Of a stretch of DNA of 20,602 nt, positions 13,501 through 17,696 are shown piece after piece. The position numbers were made by a program, and so were the translations under genes. Position 1 is the stretch's first letter; every line of letters begins with the position of its first letter. The DNA is taken from positions 1-20,602 of IMG/VR virus record IMGVR_UViG_3300020411_000752. One strand, 5' to 3'. The notes beneath the pieces were generated by a model, which saw only the letters and a list, made by a program, of their open reading frames with translations, was not told where the DNA came from and did not search any database. The DNA is from a virus.

Positions 13501-15254
13501 CCTGTACTAGCGATGATAGCATCTGTACTACTCTTGTATGTGTTCTGTATATCTGTCGTAAAGTCTTTGATTCCAACATTAATGGAGTTGTAGTCACTTC
13601 TACCAAAAGCAAACTCTCTAGCAATGTAAAATTCAAAGTTTGATATACCGCCAGCTGGCGATGATGAAAATATAAACTCAAACTCAAACTCATTAACAAT
13701 ACCTGCAACATCATGTTGGTTATTATAGATGTCCTCAGGGGCATTGAGGATTCTAATAATGTCATCTCTTTTTAAACGATGTTTCTCTTTTGTTCTAACA
13801 GTACAACGTACCGAACCATCTGGATTGACCTGTCCTAGGGTCGCAGACTCCCCTCTCAGTGCCTTTCTAACATTGTATATAAAACTATCCCATATTGGAT
13901 CAATGCTATCAAAACCTGGTGCTGCAGGTGTTGTGATTTTACTATCTGGAAGATAATACTTACCACCACTACTTAATACGACACCTCTAGTACCACCATA
14001 TACTTTTAACTGAATTTCAGAGTTGTCTATGTTAGAATATCCAAAAATCTTGAATGCAGCGAATACTTCTTGACCTGCATCATGTGCTACGCATAGTGTA
14101 TCCTCTCTAGCACGTGTGCATCCTAAAAACTGAGTTACAGTTTTGTTTCCATAAGTAATGACCTCATCTTCAATTCTAAATCGACCATTTTGCTCTGGCC
14201 AACCAATTGTAGAATCAACTGTGACTACTTGGTCAGTTAAATTACCTCCAAGGTCAGAAGCAAGGGTAGATTTGTATGGTGTAACAAATGTACCTAATGA
14301 ATTATTGGTATCTACGTCAATTTCAAAGATTGTACCACTTGCAGTGAATACTTCTACAACTCCTTTGACATAAATGCGTGCAGCTGCAACATTTGGGTCA
14401 TTTGCGTCGTCTTCTTGGTATAATACTTGTCCTACAAGGTCAATAGGGTTTCCAGAAACTGCTGTAGCACGAATTACCTCTCTAGAAGTGTAATATGCGT
14501 CTGATGGTTTGAATATTCGGTCTCTTGGGTAGTTAACTTCTGATTCTACGCCAAATAGTGTCCTTAAGACGAACTGGAATGACCTTGTTGACCCCTTTGC
14601 AGCATAGAAGTCTTTAATTCTCTTAATTACAGTTGATTCAGTAACTCCAGATGCAAAATTCTTCGGAAATGTCGATAAAAACTGTTCTTTGAACTTTCCA
14701 AGAACGTAAAGTGGGAAAATGTTGTTTAAATTAACAACTTTTGTTCCAAGTTCGTGTGTTGCAGCAGTTGTATTCTCAAATTGGTAAGTTCCAACCTCTC
14801 CAACTGCCTTTACAGCGTTAAATCCTCTTGCACAATCTTGAAATAGTGTAGATCCTTTCTTTTGGTAGTAAATGATCTCGTCATCTACAAGCAAAAGACC
14901 CTCATCTGGAAAATCACGAGTAGATTCAACGTCAACTGCATCTGAAGTAGTTGTTAACGCTGAAATTAGTTTAGTTTCAGTAACTAGACCGCCGTAATTA
15001 TCAATATTATAGTAATCTGACCAGTTTTGAATTACATCAAAACAATATCCCTTTAATTCTTGTGATTTATAGTAATGCTTAACAAATGATATGAAGGTTG
15101 GATAATTATCCTGCACAAACGAAGCAAACTGTCCCGTAACAATTAGGGATATTTGCGATTTCGATTCAGGACTAACCTCAGACGGTACTGGAGGTACAGA
15201 TACCGTTGTGGTTGGCGTAGTCCACGAGCTAACCTTCCATGAAGAATTTGTCAT
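1539..15254 (-). CDS. 7: Giant 4571-aa baseplate wedge protein in the gp7 position
   Basis: One uninterrupted 13.7-kb frame between gp6 and gp8, the place of gene 7 in T4. T4 gp7 is about 1032 aa, so this is over four times longer. Residues ~40-300 hold a stretch like part of T4 gp7: F.SFV..YY, then RIKDFYAAKGSTRSFQF.LRTLFG at about 210-235 and DLVGQVLY near 272. Later modules, in order: two 'EIIxY...GC.R' modules (~95-165 and ~335-395); GSGY beta repeats (~650-930); a YHYH-like domain (~985-1130); more GSGY repeats (~1395-2155), with a cupredoxin-like stretch (~1549-1638) among them; helical cassettes (~2549-2868); an NGV-Q module (~2942-3005); eight YPR cassettes (~3090-3914); one more helical cassette (~3915-4078); two NGV-Q modules (~4110-4256); and a third 'EIIxY' module (~4405-4488) before a 'TTSAAH' domain. 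I see no signal peptide or transmembrane segment. It starts 7 bases after the gp6 stop. The gp7 relationship is inferred from synteny and motifs; what the extension does is unknown, with a tail-fibre-like appendage or host contact as the likeliest role. Confidence 0.85.
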   Translation of the reverse strand: MTNSSWKVSSWTTPTTTVSVPPVPSEVSPESKSQISLIVTGQFASFVQDNYPTFISFVKHYYKSQELKGYCFDVIQNWSDYYNIDNYGGLVTETKLISALTTTSDAVDVESTRDFPDEGLLLVDDEIIYYQKKGSTLFQDCARGFNAVKAVGEVGTYQFENTTAATHELGTKVVNLNNIFPLYVLGKFKEQFLSTFPKNFASGVTESTVIKRIKDFYAAKGSTRSFQFVLRTLFGVESEVNYPRDRIFKPSDAYYTSREVIRATAVSGNPIDLVGQVLYQEDDANDPNVAAARIYVKGVVEVFTASGTIFEIDVDTNNSLGTFVTPYKSTLASDLGGNLTDQVVTVDSTIGWPEQNGRFRIEDEVITYGNKTVTQFLGCTRAREDTLCVAHDAGQEVFAAFKIFGYSNIDNSEIQLKVYGGTRGVVLSSGGKYYLPDSKITTPAAPGFDSIDPIWDSFIYNVRKALRGESATLGQVNPDGSVRCTVRTKEKHRLKRDDIIRILNAPEDIYNNQHDVAGIVNEFEFEFIFSSSPAGGISNFEFYIAREFAFGRSDYNSINVGIKDFTTDIQNTYKSSTDAIIASTGVPSHKVGPFGSGDLNPGNQRYLKRIPLVPSTKSTKTATPVGQVGIGANGVPFFSYKGESKKKFGGLKSITKVNGGAGYDITNPPTVEFESDYKLNTPYASGIRVKYNGNRYRSLSAGISSSTLYPTHTSGEQAIGQINWIYEGTPAEATVTVKGSVTAINVTNGGSGYTTEPIVSITGGGATSDNQASASAVITSGTVTGINVVSGGSGYTSVPTITITGGNGQGATATATCRGPVDAINITNAGTQYDYEPTINLISGSGAVAYPSILNGKIESIIVTFGGTGYFGAPDVVITGDGVGATAFAQVDLSSNIVTGVVITNKGAGYTAGATTVSIVYPGAGAVFQTNLTELTYNEAATFSELGVSSNQFTNRKTVDPANGATMQGENYLIYGGEYGYLYNPKQLRFLLRDNINESLQELNPTAHSPIIGWAYDGHPIYGPYGFEDPQNAAPFNSYKLMLSSYDVKTSRDALLSGLADPMGTYIEDYEYTEGSGDLDQYNGRFCVTPEYPNGVYAYFATIKGSAGEPKFPYFIGPNFYSEADAVNWNGNGLQKNFTEDAIRYKAPFIGTDNIVAKRKKLDNRVDFFLALEDTTTLIVMETGEILTYLEDGIGYYSYYPVIRGGSADSMVVSATNKYSSAGVDQYLVEGGGKEYKVNDRLQFDNTGTGGEGISAIVSQVQGETVNNLAMAIDANTDVHSATITTAGFHYLQPNDIITVTVEDNLYTRIIKTKIISSKYHFSYFDVTSMKLIAAYANTTAYTQGDLIYVQDRVYQAAVSSTSGSSAPTHESGTATDGAMTWTYLRKRTDGNLYQGGWTVGSLGSGYLDGTYTNVPIKNNVNTQSGRGGRATVVVSSGSVSSVTITETGTAYNVGDQITITDLNLGNAGGSGFLLTLSQVETEAQVHCNLAHQVSTGDIVNISGITPSGYDKTDYTVIRTETLRKFTVKRNFASIASATITNAEVYVQEPKLQLIQGHKYTFDTSDSSNVGKTLAFTLDSANTDIFTYKNITDEVRDAITGDQTSITILVKDLPGIFYYFDIQGSTSGNYFIAINDPIVGTQIVKSKTDTTITYEMAVAPEVGYSTGVSFTTDSIYPSGGVAKITIGDPGRNYSSLPKLSSSTRSGSGATAFATISGTLSNVSVTNVGSGYNNSSLPTGVVTLPDYVDLTLSNILGSFIKNEIVISQTTQGNQTARGQVIDWNPITTVLRIKPLRNERTGAGNKGYIMFSTGTAETNNVFSADSQASISAISGTQATVATVVSGGGTLDEVSVTNPGSNYRSAPSIIFDDPYYGSVDTITSITQPAGNGTYTADTTTTGVTQTSVAPVGGTGATFTVNTDGNGRIATITVTGGGSTYALGDVITFDGTKIPGGASSEDFTVTVNGLAHANPATISTLLDASVDSITVTNSGSGYLSAPNIEVTGGNGINAAFNATIINEGVQSINIESGGIQYQSAPVVNILQKTGSGASILLKSSNMGEILNIGGDNITFNYSHDRTLKPELNTTYNLQLTRTQVLDYFTITNGGANFVSTPDIVLEGGGGSLFETKARIENEVIQSIQIINEGRGFLAAPTVRARVTHTWVGLQSNSTLNFPYNTKIPTGTKVTLQQLTGQFPNPLAENTTYYAVAATVANALADNQIRLAATLADANLGNTISFTSAPVGDALTGQTYFTLQTTDLGDNITAFMKPATFSVGERIYQGASTASYTAYGFVKNWDASGRVVSVEIVEGEFVVGEPVFGEETAAFGQIHEFTRADAVFEVSPISISATTWEKTTGFLDLNEQRLYDSDRYQEFSYDISSSININDWKSPLKFAAHPAGFKVVGTQVLSQASTKSFRSKSSLNLNAGNSFDWWLPTTNSLGTTFNGTTYIIPKPSAKATGKLSVIKNFALGKPDYSAAVPTEIQVFGKQLLDIQKILSCIAYKIDDITDRSLSFDGSSSTVVDTSGNRITLTNHNLIDDQRVIYNSGGDRFQDARNLIISNIDYIVEETIGFLNATYPSLQYNSATCARDTRLIVAAWANDLRYGGNFFSLTAANAYVGAVVPLGNAYIDAANLLKDNKNLIAAEAVHLMLNDPTVGIASGYPGVPGGDQNCIDDIVDVVEAIAYNLQYGSNSEVWDAANYYVNTVHLDGEETQSIWAFNKAKELAANIIVNTPITIQGTHGYTQVTNTGVTFDAAICATVDAAMDTLFNIVTTAISSDSLNSVTRTNPANHILHIEGEESETIYAFNKARDLCNLAIVNNLPIGTYTTINPVVDLSITVASDSCATVTSAITSFAKIITDGIENPSTLPEPNIGNYPNVRTGTPITGLANGNAYYVKYIDANTIELRETPGGTSINLSAVGSGGGHTIRSFIDGTNTQFKLSNNGSPMSTRLGKTPDKNQLFVIANSIVQNPENYTYANDIITFDKPLLSGTTVLAMYYDRASYTGSFQLDQIGDEIKTFGAITPGSGYSNGTYINVPLKNNLGSGSGATADITVSGNKVTNVVLNQAGNGYTKDDVLGLSEIGEQLTTNYVPSTATYTPASGDLVLTIGTHTLTTNDTVRIANNALTFSCSYGGGGTAAYPRPTDPIGNLFDVPITATSATTITVNALQGTSPTNTDAHTWQGLSTYQFQPTKVKYIPATGTMVVTAAAHGMFKGDRVQFATDSLTFTCSKDNNQSNHTYPRIADPANGAWLTIDSVTTDSFTVNVGKNERFEFTPTASTYNAATGDVTLDIGAHALLAPIEHTATGAVYTPADGKVVITVTGHGMSNGDRVWIVDDSLSFNCTHGAGTKTYPRSTDPISGKFVEIFDVTNNTFTIQCLETIPSTNTTTHTFVSAVTGGIRQARDFVTIKRNGLIYTCEMDDRATRHAYPRKGDPADGAALGVKAISGNVITVNVGKSPLVTYTPTDATYSGTTGIMELTIGSHNIVSGTSIKLAEGAVTFNCAFGSGGDKAYPRSLTDGFDVTAVNYNPDNGVMTVTSPSHGMVADDWIKFKPESLTFTCNLDGNTKKKQYPRTTDYPYDRWLKVSNVTTNTFDVTVLDAIPSTNTDTHLFSTLGKLTPSSADYNPTTGVMTVSHKQLTVTDATYNPTSGDMVLTVGTHGLTDIDTVRIDTESISFSCEYNGVTQTKAYPRSNGNDYVYNVDVPITAYTPTTITVNVNGGQGAISHAVPHTFVSATTNGVKVGHGLSNGDFIKIKDDSMQFTCTTGVGTKTYPRSTDPISGKFIPVSNVTFNTFEVQVLDTIPSTNTTVHTFITAENDSITIAPFEKKRDPFYDTALEVIATTATTISVQVLTNIPSTNTDTHTFVSALADSVITGGNYTHKFVTADAGAIKTGDRHTFVSATSTAVTRGIVTHGVYAYNKVADAARLIRDNLEFIATTAYGRMLAANPSFNGDLYKVKCIRDTKLICDAVADNVEFGGNDATYDVASFYVGTVHLTGEEDESVAVFNAARDICQEVMRNITVTTNSTTLGSQVKDLTITNDSGNDVYDTNDCTAVASTITTLFNIITTAVGTTAGGSGNLNSFTRTSSSNPFFQVDVGTTTFDGTDTTFTAQVGGSTQVLPAQDNFLIFLNSTLQVKGSTESYTYTGSTLTFNEAPLSGMDFYGFYFGKLELIDDLTPFFDNSKKNFTMKKDNEPISLESDNTSVIASNNLLIFINGVFQEPQKAYNLRGSIIEFSEAPRAGSDCTAFIFSGSAEDVLVSKTFNSVDPGDRLQVVSEGNDRLIATVSSSTSIDSYEYVGLRPTVAEFVATVTGGQVTQVAITNPGSNYENPPFLLFQGGGGGGAFAETEIEEGSGKVIGIKNLKGGNGYVSVPTVLPTHPLHLERKQRNRIISDSNLLGNSFLTSNITAASTTLNLQNVWYDVSQKYGFPDEAEVIIPFYDTVKQHWTAERILYGAKNTSANTLTVATGGRGYRGTTAHAHTILTGTYSSSGNVCTVTTSAAHYLTTDMYQYLDFTSGMTVSGVDHSIDGSYKVTVTGTTSFTVEIPYGLTTSGNVSLLPEVRLRSL
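1790..2040 (-). repeat. C-terminal copy of the 'FP.E..I.Y...G..RG..AH' module
   Basis: Residues ~4405-4488 of the giant protein read as STTLNLQNVW, then FPDEAEVIIPFYD, then ERILYGAK, then GRGYRGTTAHAH. The same layout (V-x-ST-x-x-FP-x-x-G, D-E-I-I-x-Y, G-C-x-R-G/A, A-H) occurs twice near the N-terminus, at nt about 14740-14960 and 14070-14260. Finding it at both ends of one protein suggests a reusable beta module rather than a gp7-specific element. Confidence 0.55.
2120..2310 (-). repeat. GSGY beta repeats, C-terminal pair of the giant protein
   Basis: Two units: VTQVAITNPGSNYENPPFLL followed by a run of seven glycines, interrupted once by a serine-free stretch (QGGGGGGAF), and VIGIKNLKGGNGYVSVPTVL. 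They precede the third 'EIIxY' module. This is the last pair in the giant protein; two further units occur in gp8, the next gene. Confidence 0.75.
2490..2925 (-). repeat. Two NGV-Q modules (LIFxNgxxQ...Y...F..aP.aG)
   Basis: Two copies of a roughly 60-residue beta module: one with DNFLIFLNSTLQVKG..SYTYTG, then FNEAPLSG, and one with NNLLIFINGVFQEPQKAYNL, then FSEAPRAGS. A third, more distant copy (NQLFVIANSIVQNPENYTY, then FDKPLLSG) lies at nt 6240-6430. Similar modules are common in marine phage structural proteins. They are probably trimerising or spacer beta domains; no catalytic residues are evident. Confidence 0.6.
3020..3510 (-). repeat. Helical cassette, third copy (AR.I..N..FI..CI.DT..GGN)
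   Basis: Residues ~3915-4078 read as AARLIRDNLEFIATTAYGRM, CIRDTKLICDAVADNVEFGG, VHLTGEEDESVAVFNAARDI and CTAVASTITTLFNIITTAV. The same four blocks in the same order occur in the 6650-7610 region. The predicted helical character and the conserved Cys, Asp-Thr and GGN positions set this apart from the surrounding beta repeats. Confidence 0.65.
3515..5985 (-). repeat. Eight-fold YPR cassette array (HGM..GD...F.C...YPR.TDP..G)
   Basis: About 820 residues (~3090-3914) consist of eight diverged cassettes. A full cassette is: Y.P..G...V....HGM..GD.V......L.F.C, a short loop ending in YPR..DP..G, then .....V....F.V.V...IPSTNT..HTFVSA. The YPR anchors lie near nt 5825, 5525, 5185, 4955, 4705, 4525, 4165 and 3925. 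Spacing is irregular (about 180-360 bases), and some cassettes are truncated: the fourth lacks the HGM half and the fifth lacks the tail. Two cassettes (near 5185 and 3925) share the exact peptide KTYPRSTDPISGKF while their DNA differs at many third positions, so the duplication is old and selection acts on protein. Confidence 0.85.
6030..6215 (-). repeat. GSGY beta repeats between the helical and YPR blocks
   Basis: Two units, FGAITPGSGYSNGTYINVPL and VTNVVLNQAGNGYTKDDVL. They follow the first NGV-Q module and directly precede the YPR array. The first unit closely resembles one at nt ~11040 (LGSGYLDGTYTNVPIKNN) and one in gp8 (AGAGYNNGDYTNVPI), which defines a 'GTYTNVP' sub-type of this repeat. 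Confidence 0.72.
6650..7610 (-). repeat. Helical cassettes, copies one and two
   Basis: Residues ~2549-2868 contain two 'R..LI..N..YI.E' blocks: ARNLIISNIDYIVEETIGFL with CARDTRLIV...DLRYGGN, and AANLLKDNKNLIAAEAVHLM with CIDDIVDVVEAIAYNLQYGS. These are followed by two 'GEE' blocks (VHLDGEETQSIWAFNKAKEL and LHIEGEESETIYAFNKARDL). Each 'GEE' block ends in a 'C.TV..A...F..I.T' helix (ICATVDAAMDTLFNIVTTAI; SCATVTSAITSFAKIITDGI). They are amphipathic and probably helical in an otherwise beta-rich protein. Function unknown. Confidence 0.68.
8790..11070 (-). repeat. GSGY beta repeats, central set of about ten units
   Basis: Units recognisable in the translation lie near nt 11040, 10930, 10210, 10090, 9700, 9480, 9310, 9190, 8960 and 8840. 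Examples are VDSITVTNSGSGYLSAPNIE, LSNVSVTNVGSGYNNSS and IATITVTGGGSTYALGD. The consensus is V-x-x-I-x-V-T-x-x-G-S-G-Y-x-x-x-P-x-I-x-I-x-G-G-x-G. A cupredoxin-like stretch (10340-10610) and unrelated linkers interrupt the set. Units are strongly diverged in DNA, so they are protein-level repeats. Confidence 0.82.
10340..10610 (-). other. Cupredoxin-like stretch in the giant protein
   Basis: Residues ~1549-1638 show L.LIQGHKYTFDTSDSSN, then KTLAFTLDSAN, ending in DLPGIFYYFDIQGSTSG. This layout (L.G..Y.FD.SDSSN...L.FS ... YYYC..H) resembles plastocyanin-like modules that I recall from other marine phage virion proteins. The usual Cys and His metal ligands of a cupredoxin are not visible, so if the fold is right this is a structural relic rather than a copper site. 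The assignment is tentative. Confidence 0.4.
11880..12300 (-). other. YHYH-like domain with the signature degenerated to YAYF
   Basis: Residues ~985-1130 of the giant protein contain HSPIIGWAYDGHPIYGPYGF, followed by about 55 residues to DYEYTEGSGDLDQYNGRFC and YPNGVYAYFATI. This order (HSP.IG.A.DG.PIYGPYG, then LD..NGRF..TPEYP.G.Y.Y) is the hallmark of the YHYH family (PF14240-type). The eponymous tetrapeptide appears as YAYF. YHYH domains occur in bacterial secreted proteins and in marine phage structural proteins; their biochemical role is not settled. An Asp/His-rich first half could bind metal, which is inference only. Confidence 0.75.
12460..13310 (-). repeat. GSGY beta repeats, N-terminal tandem set of six units
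   Basis: Six near-consecutive units lie near nt 13290, 13030, 12910, 12795, 12680 and 12550, for example VTAINVTNGGSGYTTEPIVS and VTGINVVSGGSGYTSVPTIT. The last five have a period of about 115-130 bases (roughly 40 residues). An inserted loop separates the first unit from the second. This is the most regular part of the repeat system and is likely to form a continuous beta structure. Confidence 0.85.
14355..15137 (-). other. gp7-like segment at the N-terminus of the giant protein
   Basis: Residues ~40-300 carry the part that connects this giant to T4 gp7: a helix-like F.SFV..YY region, then ESTVIKRIKDFYAAKGSTRS with F.LRTLFG and E...YPRD, and then IDLVGQVLYQ. From memory, T4 gp7 has, in its C-terminal half, a DFYSTKG..ASYKFLFKVLY block followed about 35-40 residues later by DLVGQTIY. 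Order and spacing agree. If right, the gp7 wedge-binding part sits at the N-terminus here, and the extra length was added after it. Confidence 0.6.
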
Positions 15255-15261
15255 CTGTTAA

Positions 15262-17115
15262 TTAGTTATAGCTGGACTCTGGCACTACTCCTGTACCAGA
15301 TAAGTTTGAACCACTACTGATAGTGTCTTCTATTACACTCACAGTCGTATTATCTATACCTATTGTCAAATAGGTTTCTCTCAATGAAATCAAATCATTT
15401 GATTCTGGACTAGCAGCAATCTGTAATTGATTATTTGCTACACTTGTAGACGAAATGATCAAATCATTAACAACAATTTCGCCCATATTATAATCTACAG
15501 ATCCCCATAGACCATCAACATACTCAAATTCACCAGTTCCCTTGATATAATACAATCTCAATAGACCTGCACCATCGTCATTTAAGTAATAAGTGTTGAA
15601 ATCATCTCCAACAACCTTAAATCCACTGCTGTATACACAGGGTTTTGCACTTGTTCCTTGCTTAATGCGGTTACCATAGCATATTTTATAGTTCACACGT
15701 GCACCAAGTTCCACTGTCACGTTCTTTCTCATCTTGAGACGAGTGATATTTGAAGTAATTGAGGTCTCTGCACGATCAATTATACCTTGAAGCTTAGAAT
15801 ATTTGAATTTTCCGCCAAATTTATTGAATTCTCCGCTACTATTAAGCAAAGTTAACGAAGAAAGTACAGCATTTTTGACTTGAGACGCTTCTTTCCGCGT
15901 AACATTTGGGTTAAAGTACACAAAAGTGTTAATATCAATGTATAAAATGGACGGATCAATGATTGTGGGTTGAATTGCAGCAACAGAATACTCTCTCAAC
16001 CTTTTCAAAATGACATTTTTCTCAGAAAGAGATAATTTGTCTGCATTTTTTGGTTTAATTGCTAAGAAAACTTTTCCATATTCGGGTGGTTCTGCTTCTT
16101 CACCACCATAACAAGCAATAGATCCTATGTTTGGATATATTTGTGGAAGAATTGCTTCATAATCTCTTGTAGAAACTGCTCTACCAAATGCAGAATAGAA
16201 TTTTGGTGCAGCAAATTTTATTGATTCTGTGGTTTCTGCTCTTGAACCTCCATCTGGGAAAGAAGTAGCAGTAATAGTAATACCACTTGTAATTGTATTT
16301 GAATTGTTGTCTCTAAATGTACCAATATTTTCAAACACTTTTAGACCATTTGCACCAGTTCCACTAGATGTAGAATAAGATACGCTTATGACATCTCCAT
16401 TTAATAAATCTTTTCCAACCTTTCCGTCACCAAACAGAATTTCTGGGATCTCATATTCAGATTCTTCTAAGAAAAATACCTTAGAGGTAGAATCAATCTT
16501 TGTAATATCGGTTGCTTGTAGGTATCTTTCTGTAATTGTACCAGAAGTTACCTCAACTCTCATAGAAGTTGTGTCTGCATTCTTATTAGTAAGTATAAAT
16601 CTCTGTCTCTGATTGATGTTTTTTACAAAAGTATCTGTAAGGAATACTCCCTCAAACAATGTAACACCTTTAAACGTTGCAATTCCACTTGTACTGTCAA
16701 CACTTTGTGTCGTATCTGTACCAAGTGAGAATACAAAGTTGTTATTATCTAATCCTGTGAAGTTTAAAACCAATCCTTTGTTGATTGTAACAGTTTTTGG
16801 GTATGGAACTACAGTCTGAACTGATACATCAACCACACATTGTGCAGATCTTGCTGATTTTGGAGTGTAACCAATCATTCTAGCAAGTTTTACTACGTTT
16901 TCACGCAAAACAGCAGTCTCTAGGAACCCTTCATTGACTGCAAGGTTCGCATTGACTGCTGTATAGTAAGTATTATACGCTAAAATGTCTAAAAGCACCG
17001 TCAAAGACGATCCTTCAAAGTCATAATCACTGAATTGATCTTGACTTCTTAAGTAATCTTTAATTTGTGCCTTTATCTCGTTAAATTCGAGGGCGTTGAC
17101 CTGATTAAATGCCAT
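15262..17115 (-). CDS. 6: Baseplate wedge subunit gp6
   Basis: 617 aa, against about 660 aa for T4 gp6. gp6 dimers link neighbouring wedges into the inner baseplate ring, which holds the sheath-initiating parts and opens on infection. Seen: the N-terminal block FNEIKAQIKDYL..Q..F.DYDFEGS at residues 11-36, then LDILAYNTYYTAVNANLAVN and an L-R-E-N-V-V-K-LAR-MIGY segment. These match the T4 gp6 N-terminus (DYDFEGS.L.VL.D.LAYNT.Y). The middle holds the J-like baseplate core, with STRDYEAILPQIYPNIGSIA and a typical 'F.AIKPK' strand. The ATG overlaps the gp25 stop by one base (TAATG), which suggests coupled translation. The stop is 7 bases before the giant gene. No truncation or odd residues seen. 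Identification is secure. Confidence 0.95.
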   Translation of the reverse strand: MAFNQVNALEFNEIKAQIKDYLRSQDQFSDYDFEGSSLTVLLDILAYNTYYTAVNANLAVNEGFLETAVLRENVVKLARMIGYTPKSARSAQCVVDVSVQTVVPYPKTVTINKGLVLNFTGLDNNNFVFSLGTDTTQSVDSTSGIATFKGVTLFEGVFLTDTFVKNINQRQRFILTNKNADTTSMRVEVTSGTITERYLQATDITKIDSTSKVFFLEESEYEIPEILFGDGKVGKDLLNGDVISVSYSTSSGTGANGLKVFENIGTFRDNNSNTITSGITITATSFPDGGSRAETTESIKFAAPKFYSAFGRAVSTRDYEAILPQIYPNIGSIACYGGEEAEPPEYGKVFLAIKPKNADKLSLSEKNVILKRLREYSVAAIQPTIIDPSILYIDINTFVYFNPNVTRKEASQVKNAVLSSLTLLNSSGEFNKFGGKFKYSKLQGIIDRAETSITSNITRLKMRKNVTVELGARVNYKICYGNRIKQGTSAKPCVYSSGFKVVGDDFNTYYLNDDGAGLLRLYYIKGTGEFEYVDGLWGSVDYNMGEIVVNDLIISSTSVANNQLQIAASPESNDLISLRETYLTIGIDNTTVSVIEDTISSGSNLSGTGVVPESSYN

Positions 17116-17504
17116 TATGGTTTAAATGCTATATCAATAGAATCAAAGGTTGGTGGTAAACCCATAATAACGTATGCTACGCTTACATCTAACTGATTAC
17201 GATCCTCAGTCCACTTAGTCTTAATCTCATATACTGCCACTCTAGGCTCATACGTATTAATAGCTTTCTTTAATCGACGCTTTATCTTCTGTGCATCGTT
17301 AGGTGTATAATTCTCAAATAGCAATCCGATGACATTACCACCGAATGCTGGATCAAAAGGTTTCTCGTAGAAATTGTAAAATACAATATTTTTAACTGAT
17401 TCCTTTATGGCTGATTCATTATTCAGTGCCAAAATATCATTTGTCACTGCGTTCTTTTCAAAAGTCAACGAGAAGTCACGAAATGACTTCGATATTAATG
17501 CCAC
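17115..17504 (-). CDS. 25: Baseplate wedge subunit gp25 (GTG start)
   Basis: 129 aa, against 132 aa in T4. gp25 is the small wedge protein that binds the gp6-gp7 core and helps nucleate sheath assembly; homologues exist in contractile injection systems (the TssE/gp25 family). Seen: SLTFEKNAVTNDILALNNE and AIKESVKNIVF near the N-terminus, then a P-F-D-P-A-F-G segment and the invariant EPRV at about residues 91-94. The start is GTG (GTG-GCA-TTA), preceded at about 7 bases by TAGG as a modest Shine-Dalgarno. An exact TATAAATA late promoter lies 28 bases upstream, making this the first gene of the wedge operon. It ends in TAATG with gp6. Confidence 0.95.
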   Translation of the reverse strand: MALISKSFRDFSLTFEKNAVTNDILALNNESAIKESVKNIVFYNFYEKPFDPAFGGNVIGLLFENYTPNDAQKIKRRLKKAINTYEPRVAVYEIKTKWTEDRNQLDVSVAYVIMGLPPTFDSIDIAFKP

Positions 17505-17531
17505 AAACTAACCTATTATTAACCTCAGGTA

Positions 17532-17539
17532 TATTTATA
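17532..17539 (-). promoter_or_regulatory. T4-type late promoter TATAAATA ahead of gp25
   Basis: Exact minus-strand TATAAATA. It overlaps the stop codon of the 53-aa gene (17535-17537) and lies 27 bases before the gp25 GTG, the correct geometry for a late promoter with a short leader. It would drive gp25, gp6 and the giant gene. Confidence 0.75.
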
Positions 17540-17696
17540 CTTCTTTTTGTGACTTTTTTCTACGTGATGCATCACAGCGTGGATCTGTAATAAGATACCT
17601 GCAATATTCATTGCCATGGTCGTAGAAATGATCACTCATATCTACGGGAACATTAGCATTTCTCTTACCATCTACAATTCTATTTGCCTTGGCCAC
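17535..17696 (-). CDS. Small conserved-looking protein, 53 aa, probable GTG start
   Basis: Unrecognised. With the GTG at 17696-17694 it encodes 53 aa starting MAKANRIVDGKRNANVPVDM, then HFYDHGNEYC and a basic tail SRRKKSQKEV. The sequence upstream of this GTG reads AAGAGGTATC, a fair Shine-Dalgarno 4 bases away, although it also codes for the end of the 46-aa gene; the two overlap by 17 bases. A later ATG would give only 34 aa. The frame stays open further upstream to 17909, but that part is only the shadow of the PAAR gene. Two Cys, two His and a charged tail suggest a nucleic-acid- or metal-binding protein; this is a guess. I recall similar sequences from cyanophage genomes but know no function. 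Confidence 0.6.
   Translation of the reverse strand: MAKANRIVDGKRNANVPVDMSDHFYDHGNEYCRYLITDPRCDASRRKKSQKEV

Noticed and set aside
1539-15254. Sequencing or assembly artefact producing the giant frame
   Set aside because: The frame stays open for 13.7 kb with consistent codon use and recognisable modules throughout, and correct junctions to gp6 and gp8 at each end. Collapsed or expanded repeats cannot be fully excluded, but DNA-level repeats are too diverged to favour misassembly.
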